Source: Solirubrobacteraceae bacterium
GTDB taxonomy: Bacteria > Actinomycetota > Thermoleophilia > Solirubrobacterales > Solirubrobacteraceae
Direction: 5' to 3'
Assembly: GCA_030038955.1 (NCBI GenBank)
Contig: JASHQV010000324.1
Location: forward strand, 1 to 5,811
DNA length: 5,811 nt
The position numbers and the translations under genes are program-made. Under the pieces are notes generated by a model. It had not been told where the DNA came from, did not search any database, and saw only the letters and a list, made by a program, of their open reading frames with translations. Of the stretch, positions 1-5,035 are shown in pieces (the first letter of the stretch is position 1; each line of letters begins with the position of its first letter).

Positions 1-188
1 CGAACCGCCTGCTCGCCGCGCACGTCGCGCCCGCACACGCCCTGAACTCCGGGCTGCAGCGCGGCCTGTTTGCGAGCGCGGTGTTCCTGCTCGCCTCGGC
101 GTTCGTCGCGCTGGGCGCCACCAACACCCGCGGCGAACAGCAGCCGGCACCGGCCGCAGAGACGACACCCGAGCCGGCAGCCGCATGA
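1..188 (+). CDS. C-terminal end of a membrane transporter, probably MFS (DHA2/EmrB-QacA-like); 5' truncated
   Basis: The reading frame is open from base 3 and ends at TGA 186-188, giving the last 61 residues of a longer protein. It begins NRLLAAHVAPAHALNSGLQR, then has one hydrophobic helix (about residues 21-40 of the fragment, GLFASAVFLLASAFVALGA), then a polar Pro/Ala/Glu-rich tail ending in PEPAAA. A final transmembrane helix followed by a short disordered cytoplasmic tail is the usual end of 14-helix MFS drug exporters of the EmrB/QacA type, and a pre-helix segment ending in an amphipathic stretch fits that. No diagnostic MFS motif lies in the fragment, so the family is inferred from the shape of the end alone; another polytopic permease is possible. 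It converges with the small gene on the opposite strand, 77 bp away. Confidence 0.55.
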   Translation, partial: NRLLAAHVAPAHALNSGLQRGLFASAVFLLASAFVALGATNTRGEQQPAPAAETTPEPAAA

Positions 189-238
189 CCCAGGTGCTTC
201 TCTTGCGCCGCCGTTACGTGACGTCCAGCTGGGCCGGA

Positions 239-264
239 CGCCCGTAGGCTCTCGCGTGCGGGCG
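239..264. terminator. Possible bidirectional terminator hairpin between convergent genes
   Basis: Bases 239-246 (CGCCCGTA) pair with 257-264 (TGCGGGCG), an 8-bp stem with one G-T wobble and a 10-base loop. It sits between the ends of two convergent genes (stop at 188 on plus, stop at 266 on minus), where a shared terminator is expected. Neither side has a T-run, which is common for high-GC actinobacterial terminators but weakens the call. Confidence 0.35.
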
Positions 265-265
265 G

Positions 266-454
266 CTAGCTGGCCGAGCCACCGCCAGACTGGGCTCCGT
301 GACCATGCACGAAGTTGTCGAGCTTCGTCTTCAGTGACTCCAAGTGCCCGTGGATCGCCCGTTCATCGCGCTCGACGTTCTTGGCCATCTCGATCAACAG
401 GTCAAGATCCGACCTGAGCTCGTCCGGGTGGGTTTCCTGCGAAGGCTCAGCCAT
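266..454 (-). CDS. Small helical hypothetical protein, 62 aa
   Basis: I do not recognise a family. The protein starts MAEPSQETHPDELRSDLDLL and is charged and helical from about residue 11 to 50, with leucine/isoleucine spacing (LDLLIEMAKNVERDERAI, then HLESLKTKLDNF) suggesting a short coiled coil or helical hairpin that dimerises. The last dozen residues (HGHGAQSGGGSAS) look disordered. There is no signal peptide, membrane helix or cysteine, so a cytoplasmic protein is likely. Two in-frame ATGs exist at 460 and 454. The GAGGAG ribosome site abuts the first with no spacer but is 6 bases from the second, so I chose 454. A good sigma-70-like promoter (496-525) lies upstream, which makes it more likely that this is a real, independently transcribed gene. 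It follows the acyl-CoA dehydrogenase on the same strand, but 123 bp and its own promoter separate them. Confidence 0.68.
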   Translation of the reverse strand: MAEPSQETHPDELRSDLDLLIEMAKNVERDERAIHGHLESLKTKLDNFVHGHGAQSGGGSAS

Positions 455-460
455 CCTCAT

Positions 461-466
461 CTCCTC
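461..466 (-). promoter_or_regulatory. Shine-Dalgarno GAGGAG deciding the start at 454
   Basis: The minus strand reads GAGGAG ATGAGG ATG. The site touches the first ATG (460) but stands 6 bases from the second (454), a normal spacing, so translation should begin at 454. Confidence 0.6.
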
Positions 467-495
467 GTCGACGAACCGTCCCCTTTGAGCGGACC

Positions 496-525
496 AGCCT
501 AGGACAGGCCGCCACTCGCCGTCAA
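496..525 (-). promoter_or_regulatory. Sigma-70-type promoter of the 62-aa gene
   Basis: On the minus strand, TTGACG (525-520) is followed after 18 bases by TAGGCT (501-496). Both boxes are close to the housekeeping actinobacterial consensus (TTGACA and TAnnnT). A start of transcription near 489 would give a leader of about 35 bases carrying the GAGGAG site. It lies downstream of the acyl-CoA dehydrogenase stop, so the small gene need not depend on read-through. Confidence 0.6.
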
Positions 526-577
526 GACTGATCTGCTGAGTGACGCCCGGGGTGTTCGATCGACTGCCGAGCTGAGG

Positions 578-1750
578 CTACGCGGCGGCGGCTGCGGGCT
601 CCTCGACCCGCCGGGGCAGCAGCGTCTCCCGGGCGATCACCAGCCGCTGGATCTGGGCGGTGCCCTCGTACAGCTGCAGGATCTTGGCGTCTCGCATCAG
701 CTTCTCCACCTTGTACTCCTTGATGAAGCCGTAGCCACCGAACACCTGCACGGCGTCGACGCACACCTCCATCGCCGAGTCGGCGGCGAACCGCTTGGCG
801 TGAGACGACTCGAGCGTGTTGCGCTTGCCCTGGTCGAGCAGCACCGCCGAGTTCCAGGTGGCCAGCCGCGCCAGGTGAACCTTGGTCGCCATGTCCGCGA
901 TGATGAACTGGATCGCCTCGTGCATCGCGATCGGCACACCGAACTGGACGCGCTCCTTCGAGTACTCGAGCGCGAACTCCATCGCTGCCCGGGCGACGCC
1001 GGTGGCCATCGCCGCCACGCCGGGGCGAGTGCGATCGAGCGTCATCATCGCGATCTTGAAGCCCTTGTTCTCCTCGCCGACGAGGTGGTCCAGCGGGATC
1101 TCCACCTCAGGGAAGGTGATCGTGGCGGTGTTCGAGGCGCGCTGCCCCATCTTGTCCTCGTGCTTGTCGACGACCACGCCGGCGTCGCGCGGGACAACGA
1201 AGCAGGAGATGCCGCGGTGGCCGGCGTCCTTGTCGGTCTTCGCATAGACCGTGTACCAGTTGGCGTACTCGCCGTTGGTGATGAAGCACTTGGAGCCGTT
1301 GATCACCCACTTGTCGCCGCGGCGGGTGGCCGTCGTCTTCATCCCCGACACGTCCGAGCCGGCATCTGGCTCGGTCAGGCAGAACGACGCCAGCAGCGGC
1401 GCCTCGGCGAGACGCCCGAGGTACTCGCGCTTGAGCTCCTCGGAGGCGGCGAGCGCGATCGGAGCCGTCGCCAGGCCGTTGCACGACAGCGTCGTGCCGA
1501 TCCCCGAGCAGCCCCACGAGATCTCCTCCTCGATCAACGCGCCGTCGAGGTAGCCCAGCCCCGGACCGCCGTACTCCTCGGGCAGGTGGCTGTTCATCAG
1601 CCCGACCTCCCAGGCCTTCTCGATGATCTCCTGCGGCCAGGTGCCGTCGCGGTCGTAGTCCCAGGCGACCGGGCGGATCTCCTTGTCAGCGAAATCGTGC
1701 GCCATCTCGCGCATGTTCCGCTGCTCGTCGGTGAGCGTGAAATCAACCAC
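578..1750 (-). CDS. Acyl-CoA dehydrogenase (MCAD/SCAD-type), 390 aa
   Basis: A FAD enzyme that oxidises an acyl-CoA to the trans-2-enoyl-CoA and passes electrons to electron-transferring flavoprotein in the cytoplasm. The N-terminal helical domain (about 3-115) starts DFTLTDEQRNMREMAHDFAD and has the usual HLPEEYGG at 55-62. The middle beta domain carries signature 1, CLTEPDAGSD (124-133), and WVINGSKCFITNG (148-160). The C-terminal helical domain has ERVQFG (266-271) and QVFGGYGF (335-342). LYEGTAQIQR places the catalytic base at Glu362, as in medium- and short-chain enzymes; the alternative position used by isovaleryl-CoA and long-chain enzymes is Thr in LDRTRPG (238-244). Length is normal for the family. 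The frame stays open upstream to about 2110, but family homology begins at VVDFTL, and a GTG at 1750 follows AAGGAG by 10 bases. The exact substrate cannot be read from the sequence. The tail EEPAAAAA is low-complexity. Confidence 0.95.
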   Translation of the reverse strand: MVDFTLTDEQRNMREMAHDFADKEIRPVAWDYDRDGTWPQEIIEKAWEVGLMNSHLPEEYGGPGLGYLDGALIEEEISWGCSGIGTTLSCNGLATAPIALAASEELKREYLGRLAEAPLLASFCLTEPDAGSDVSGMKTTATRRGDKWVINGSKCFITNGEYANWYTVYAKTDKDAGHRGISCFVVPRDAGVVVDKHEDKMGQRASNTATITFPEVEIPLDHLVGEENKGFKIAMMTLDRTRPGVAAMATGVARAAMEFALEYSKERVQFGVPIAMHEAIQFIIADMATKVHLARLATWNSAVLLDQGKRNTLESSHAKRFAADSAMEVCVDAVQVFGGYGFIKEYKVEKLMRDAKILQLYEGTAQIQRLVIARETLLPRRVEEPAAAAA

Positions 1751-1760
1751 GGTGGATGTG

Positions 1761-1766
1761 CTCCTT
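1761..1766 (-). promoter_or_regulatory. Shine-Dalgarno AAGGAG of the acyl-CoA dehydrogenase
   Basis: AAGGAG on the minus strand, 10 bases before the GTG at 1750. It supports the GTG start over the longer upstream open frame, whose predicted residues are arginine/alanine-rich and unlike any acyl-CoA dehydrogenase N-terminus. Confidence 0.65.
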
Positions 1767-1782
1767 GGAAAGAGTGTCGTGC

Positions 1783-1810
1783 TGTCGATTGACTGGTCAG
1801 TCAATCGACA
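1783..1810. promoter_or_regulatory. Perfect 12-bp inverted repeat, probable TetR-family operator
   Basis: TGTCGATTGACT (1783-1794) and AGTCAATCGACA (1799-1810) are exact reverse complements around a GGTC spacer. The core TTGACTGGTCAGTCAA is the kind of site bound by TetR-family regulators, which often control acyl-CoA metabolism genes. It lies 32 bp before the acyl-CoA dehydrogenase start, between its ribosome site and the AT-rich patch that probably holds the -10 box, so a bound dimer would block transcription. No regulator gene is in the window. As RNA it could also form a hairpin in the leader. Confidence 0.7.
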
Positions 1811-1815
1811 TATTA
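1810..1815 (-). promoter_or_regulatory. Candidate -10 box (TAATAT) of the acyl-CoA dehydrogenase
   Basis: TAATAT on the minus strand sits in the only AT-rich patch upstream of the gene and overlaps the edge of the inverted repeat. Transcription would start near 1803, inside the operator. No convincing -35 box was found at the usual 16-18 bases (TTGCCC at 1841-1836 is 20 bases away), so this is tentative. Confidence 0.35.
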
Positions 1816-1852
1816 GGATACCCGGTGAGCCGGTCGGGCAACCCCTGTCCGC

Positions 1853-1901
1853 GGCGCGAGCGCGCCCGGCGGCGCGAGCGGCTCGCCCGGCCGCGGCGAG
1901 C
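1853..1901. repeat. GC-rich repeats and hairpins after the 102-aa gene; possible terminator
   Basis: GGCGCGAGCG occurs at 1853-1862 and again at 1871-1880. CGCGCC/GGCGCG (1861-1866 with 1871-1876) and GCTCGCC/GGCGAGC (1881-1887 with 1895-1901) can form stems with loops of 4 and 7 bases. The block lies about 50 bp past the stop of the minus-strand 102-aa gene, where a terminator would be expected, but there is no T-run and random GC-rich DNA often folds this way. Confidence 0.3.
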
Positions 1902-1950
1902 GGAAGTTGCAGCCAGAGCGCCCCCACCCCTGGACCGTCGCCCTGCCGGG

Positions 1951-2259
1951 CTACTCGCGCCCTACGTCCTCGTAGTCCTCTTCGTGGTCCTCGGGCTCGT
2001 CGTCGCCGTCGCCCGCCACTTCGTCCGGCGTGTAACGGATCTGAAAGGACTCGAGCAGCTCGTCGCGCCGGGGCTCGTCGACCGGCGTCTCGTCGGACAC
2101 CAGCACCCACTCGGTGCCCTCGTAGTCCTCCATGTTGAAGATCTCGCCGTCGATCTCGGGCGAGTCGTCGACGACGATCAGGACCTCGGTCTGCGGGTTG
2201 AAGTACGTGCCGGGCCGGTTGACCAGCTCCTCCAGCTCGATCCGACGCGGTTCCGCCAT
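1951..2259 (-). CDS. Conserved-looking acidic hypothetical protein, 102 aa
   Basis: I cannot assign a function. The protein begins MAEPRRIELEELVNRPGTYF, followed by a predicted beta-rich core containing NPQTEVLIVVDDSPEIDG and a WVLVSDET strand (roughly residues 16-60). A helix, RRDELLESFQIRY, comes next, and the protein ends in a strongly acidic, probably disordered tail (GDGDDEPEDHEEDYEDVGRE). There is no signal peptide, membrane segment or cysteine, so it is probably cytoplasmic. An in-frame GTG at 2295 would add 12 residues, but neither start has a Shine-Dalgarno site. I chose the ATG at 2259 because TACGCT lies six bases upstream, which fits a leaderless transcript. It follows the lipoprotein gene on the same strand by 57 bp. 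The tail might bind basic proteins or metal ions; that is speculation. Confidence 0.75.
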   Translation of the reverse strand: MAEPRRIELEELVNRPGTYFNPQTEVLIVVDDSPEIDGEIFNMEDYEGTEWVLVSDETPVDEPRRDELLESFQIRYTPDEVAGDGDDEPEDHEEDYEDVGRE

Positions 2260-2260
2260 G

Positions 2261-2295
2261 GTGGCAGCGTAACGTGCCGGACAGCGGTCTGCCAC
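2261..2295. repeat. Inverted repeat GTGGCAG-N21-CTGCCAC around the 102-aa gene promoter
   Basis: GTGGCAG (2261-2267) is the exact reverse complement of CTGCCAC (2289-2295). The arms flank the probable -10 box and start region of the 102-aa gene and lie just past the stop of the lipoprotein gene. It could be a widely spaced regulator site, or a weak hairpin in the lipoprotein transcript; the 21-base loop makes a strong terminator unlikely. Confidence 0.35.
2266..2271 (-). promoter_or_regulatory. Candidate -10 box (TACGCT) for a leaderless transcript
   Basis: TACGCT fits TAnnnT and ends six bases before the ATG at 2259, so transcription would begin at or next to the A of the start codon. No Shine-Dalgarno site is present. 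There is no clear -35 box; TGGCAG stands 18 bases upstream and matches poorly. Confidence 0.45.
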
Positions 2296-2316
2296 TCGGC
2301 GGTCACGCGGCCGCGC

Positions 2317-3450
2317 TCAGCCGCCGCTGCCCAGCTTCGAGGCGCACCGCTGCATCTTCGCGACGTTCTGTCCGGCCTTCTGGATGCACTTGCTGTAGGC
2401 GGCGGTGGCACCCGCCACGGAGCTGGTGGTGCCGGTCGTGCTCGAGCCGGTGCTGGTCGTGTCCGAGCTACCGAGCCCCGCGGCGGACGCGCCGCTCTCC
2501 ACCTCCCGCAGCAGCGCGTCGAGCTTGGCCGCAAAGATCTTGTAGGGCTCGACCTTCGTCGGCGCGGTGATCGTCTGGGGCTGATTGAGGTCGGCGTATG
2601 CGAGCGTCAGCTCGATGCCCGCGGAGCTGAGCCCGCCCAGCAGGCTCGAGACCTCTCCCTTGACGGGCAGCGTCAGCCCGACCTCAAGCTTGCGCACGGT
2701 CTTGTCGTTGTCGCCGGTCCACAGGTCGAAGCGCGGGTTCTCGATCTCGCCGGCCACCTTCTGCTGGGTGGCGGCCGACAGCCCTTTGGTGACGCTGCTG
2801 GCTCCGGAGATCCCCAGTGACGACGCCCGCTGCAGGAACGTGCTGAGGTCGCGCAGCAGCGCCGCGACATCGACCTGCGCGCGGATGTGGGTGGTCTGCG
2901 CGCCGCCGACCGTGCTCGAGCCGACCACCTGCGGGTGGCTAAGCCAGTTCAGCGGGTTGATCCCGAGCTTGGCGAGTACGCCGCTGCCCGTTCCCGAGCC
3001 ACCGCCGCTCGAACCGGCGACCGAGGAGAAGCTCTGCTCGAGCTTCTGGAAGCTCGCGGCCGGCAGCTGATAGCTGACGCTGGACATCGTCACATAGCCC
3101 TTGCTGCCGGTCGACACGATCGCCAGCGAGCCGGTGTGCCCCTGAGCGGAGATCGACACGGTGAAGTCCGAGGCCGGCAGCTTGCCGGTGCCGCGGCTCT
3201 GGAACGGCCCGGAGAAGCTGAGGCTGATCGGCTTCGTCAAGGTCGTCGAGCCCGACGGCGTGATGCTCAGCGAGAACTGCAGCCGGCCGCTGCTGATCCT
3301 GTGCTCGCCGCTGAACGTCTGCCGCAGTAGGGTCTGCGCGTTCCCCGGAGAGCTGGAACTGGAGCCGCAGGCTCCGAGCAGAACGGCGACGCCGGCGACG
3401 CAGAGCAGCGCGAAACCGAGTCGGATGACTCGGACCGGGTGTTGTAGCAA
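2317..3450 (-). CDS. Secreted lipoprotein, LppX/LprAFG-like, 377 aa
   Basis: An envelope lipoprotein. The signal peptide has basic Arg7/Arg10, a hydrophobic stretch (11-25) and a lipobox LGAC with the lipidated cysteine at 28, then a serine-rich tether (SSSSSPG). The body (about 35-315) alternates beta strands with short helices. Segments such as NWLSHPQVVGS, TTHIRAQVDVAALLRDL and RFDLWTGDNDKTVRKLEV resemble the half-barrel lipoproteins of the LppX/LprAFG group, which carry lipids or glycolipids across the actinobacterial envelope; that fold assignment is inference. A Ser/Thr/Gly linker (about 323-345) leads to a small C-terminal helix with Cys355 and Cys369. The start is TTG at 3450: GGGAGG lies 5 bases upstream and the resulting signal peptide is normal. 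A longer frame to 3588 would overlap the divergent gene and bury the signal peptide. It is divergent from the C5-epimerase gene. Confidence 0.85.
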   Translation of the reverse strand: MLQHPVRVIRLGFALLCVAGVAVLLGACGSSSSSPGNAQTLLRQTFSGEHRISSGRLQFSLSITPSGSTTLTKPISLSFSGPFQSRGTGKLPASDFTVSISAQGHTGSLAIVSTGSKGYVTMSSVSYQLPAASFQKLEQSFSSVAGSSGGGSGTGSGVLAKLGINPLNWLSHPQVVGSSTVGGAQTTHIRAQVDVAALLRDLSTFLQRASSLGISGASSVTKGLSAATQQKVAGEIENPRFDLWTGDNDKTVRKLEVGLTLPVKGEVSSLLGGLSSAGIELTLAYADLNQPQTITAPTKVEPYKIFAAKLDALLREVESGASAAGLGSSDTTSTGSSTTGTTSSVAGATAAYSKCIQKAGQNVAKMQRCASKLGSGG

Positions 3451-3455
3451 GGACG

Positions 3456-3461
3456 CCTCCC
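3456..3461 (-). promoter_or_regulatory. Shine-Dalgarno GGGAGG fixing a TTG start at 3450
   Basis: The minus strand reads CGAGGGAGG, then CGTCC, then TTG. A near-perfect ribosome site five bases from the TTG is the main reason for rejecting the longer open frame. No ATG or GTG lies between this TTG and the hydrophobic core. Confidence 0.7.
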
Positions 3462-3487
3462 TCGTGAGCGTGCAGAACGACAAGCCG

Positions 3488-3493
3488 AAAATA
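3488..3493 (-). promoter_or_regulatory. Candidate -10 box (TATTTT) of the lipoprotein gene in the divergent spacer
   Basis: The only AT-rich hexamer in the 54-bp spacer is TATTTT on the minus strand, which would start transcription near 3481 and give a leader of about 30 bases with the GGGAGG site. No good -35 box is seen. On the plus strand TAGCAG (3492-3497) overlaps it and could serve the epimerase gene, but matches less well. Confidence 0.35.
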
Positions 3494-3504
3494 GCAGCGG
3501 GCCA

Positions 3505-5001
3505 TTGGTTGCGAGACAGCTGACCCGGCGCGCCTGCTGGATGCTCGCTGGCATCTGCGCGATCCTGGCGAGCCTGCTCGGCGCGCACGGCGCGCTCGCT
3601 GCACGCGTGACGCTGCTCGGGCCGGGCGGCCGCGCCCGCGTCGTCAACGACCGTTACCTACCGGGTGGGATCGTCGCGGCCGCGCCGGAGACGCATTCCT
3701 CGGTGGCGGTGGCCGCCGCCTTGCGGGGCGGCGGCCGCACGATTCCCCGGCGGCTCGCCCAGCTCGAACGCCAGCAGGCGATCAGCCGCTCGCAGCGGCG
3801 CTCGTATGCGCGCATGTGGCGGTCGGCGCTGCGAGCCGACAAGCGCCTGCACGGCGCGCGAGCATCCGAGCTGGGGGCGGTGATCGCGAATCTCGAAGCG
3901 ATCACCGCGCGTCACGCCCTGACCGCCTCGCGGCTGCCGGCGCTGTTCCTGACGCTGCGCCGCAACGTCCAGTGGTGGACCGACGGCCCGCCGCTGGGCT
4001 ACGGGCAGCGAGTGGAGTTCTCAGGCTCGCAGCTGGTGTGGGAGTACTACCCGGGGCAGGGGATCCAGCTGCAGGTGCTGGGCACGTTCGGCAAGGCGGA
4101 CGGCCTGTACTCGGCAGGACCCGCTCATACCGCCCAGCTGAAGGCGCTGCTCGCACAGATGATCCCGCTGGCCGTGCACCGCGGTGGTGGCCTCGCCTGG
4201 GAGTACTACTTCGCGTTCGACGGCGGCGCGCCGCCGTGGGTCAGCGCGATGGCGCAGGGAACGGCACTGGAAGCGCTGACCCGCGCCTATCGCGCGACCG
4301 GGAACACGCACTACCTGACGCTCGCCCGCGAAGCGCTGGGGATCCTGCGCACGAAGCCGCCGGTCGGCGTGGCGGTGCGGGCGGCGCACGGCACCTGGTT
4401 CATGCAGTACTCGTTCGCGCCGCGCACGGACATCCTCAACGCCTTCCTGCAGACGCTGATCGGCCTCTACGACTACGCCCAGGTGAGCGGCGACGCGCGG
4501 GCGCGGGCGCTGTTCAAGGCCGGCAACGCCGAAGCCGAGGCGATCGTGCCGCGGTTCGACACCGGCGCCTGGTCGCTGTACCAGCCGGGCGTCGAGGACG
4601 ACCTCTCCTACCACGAGCTGGTGACCGGCTTCCTCCAGCAGCTGTGCTCGCGCACGGAGGCGGCCGTCTACTGCCGCACCTACGGGCACTTCAAGGCCTA
4701 CCTGCATACGCCGCCGGTGATCACGCAGCTGACGCAGCGGGCGACGGCGCGCCGGCCGTTCGGGCTGCGCTTCCGCCTGTCGAAGATCTCGCACGTCGGG
4801 ATCGTGATCCGCCACGGGAACCGGACGGTGCTCGCGACGAGCGCCGAGTTTCCCTACCGTGTCCACACGTTCGCGATCCCGGCGCTACGGCGAGGTACCT
4901 ATACGGTGCGGCTGGCCGCCACCGATCTGGCCGGCAACTTCCATCGCTCGGTCGGGTCGCTGACGGTCGCGGCCCGGCGCAAGGCGGGCAAGCGGGCCTG
5001 A
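3505..5001 (+). CDS. Exported D-glucuronyl C5-epimerase-domain protein, 498 aa
   Basis: Enzymes with this domain convert D-glucuronate to L-iduronate residues within a polysaccharide. A signal peptide (Arg4, Arg8, Arg9, then a hydrophobic core to about residue 32, ending AHGALA) implies export. Residues about 34-150 are basic and helical. The epimerase C-terminal domain spans about 154-400: NVQWW (154-158), LVWEYYPGQGIQLQVLG, AWEYYFAFDGGAPPWVSAMA and QGTALEALTRAY, then GAWSLY (354-359) and LSYHELVTGFLQQL (367-380). The GxxSLY and YH elements correspond to conserved regions of the animal heparan sulfate enzyme, so Tyr359 and Tyr369 are candidate catalytic residues (inference). Residues about 403-490 form a beta-sandwich-like module (VHTFAIPALRRGTYTVRLAA, DLAGNF) with a basic tail. 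The TTG start is weak, with no clear Shine-Dalgarno site; an internal ATG at 3541 would remove the positive n-region. Substrate is unknown: no glycan genes lie nearby. Confidence 0.85.
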   Translation: MVARQLTRRACWMLAGICAILASLLGAHGALAARVTLLGPGGRARVVNDRYLPGGIVAAAPETHSSVAVAAALRGGGRTIPRRLAQLERQQAISRSQRRSYARMWRSALRADKRLHGARASELGAVIANLEAITARHALTASRLPALFLTLRRNVQWWTDGPPLGYGQRVEFSGSQLVWEYYPGQGIQLQVLGTFGKADGLYSAGPAHTAQLKALLAQMIPLAVHRGGGLAWEYYFAFDGGAPPWVSAMAQGTALEALTRAYRATGNTHYLTLAREALGILRTKPPVGVAVRAAHGTWFMQYSFAPRTDILNAFLQTLIGLYDYAQVSGDARARALFKAGNAEAEAIVPRFDTGAWSLYQPGVEDDLSYHELVTGFLQQLCSRTEAAVYCRTYGHFKAYLHTPPVITQLTQRATARRPFGLRFRLSKISHVGIVIRHGNRTVLATSAEFPYRVHTFAIPALRRGTYTVRLAATDLAGNFHRSVGSLTVAARRKAGKRA

Positions 5002-5035
5002 GCGCCGCGAGCCCGGCGCGCCGCAGCCCAGTCCG

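Noticed and set aside
70..417. Plus-strand 115-codon frame at the start of the window
   Set aside because: It is Arg/Ser/Pro-rich, overlaps the transporter end in another frame and the 62-aa gene in antisense, and has no ribosome site.
540..577. Possible terminator after the acyl-CoA dehydrogenase
   Set aside because: Only a short TCGATCGA palindrome and scattered 4-5 bp matches were found; no stem strong enough to call.
800..1792. Long plus-strand open frame opposite the acyl-CoA dehydrogenase
   Set aside because: Its codon pattern is the mirror of the dehydrogenase gene and its predicted protein is low-complexity Arg/Val/Leu/His-rich. It is an antisense shadow typical of high-GC DNA.
1751..2110. 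Upstream extension of the acyl-CoA dehydrogenase frame by about 120 codons
   Set aside because: The extra residues are arginine/alanine/glycine-rich with no family similarity, run across the operator and overlap the 102-aa gene. The GTG at 1750 has a ribosome site and matches where the family begins.
1756..2820. 354-codon plus-strand open frame across the spacer, the 102-aa gene and the lipoprotein
   Set aside because: It covers two genes in antisense, its predicted protein is Arg/Leu/Val/Gly-rich with no recognisable motif, and it has no ribosome site.
3451..3588. Upstream extension of the lipoprotein frame
   Set aside because: It would put 46 polar residues before the signal peptide, and it overlaps the start of the divergent epimerase gene. 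The TTG at 3450 with GGGAGG gives a normal lipoprotein signal.
4021..4866. 281-codon minus-strand open frame under the epimerase
   Set aside because: It is an antisense shadow with Arg/His/Val-rich composition and no start signals.
5015..5022. GGCGCGCC palindrome after the epimerase stop
   Set aside because: An eight-base GC palindrome is expected by chance in this composition and overlaps no other signal.
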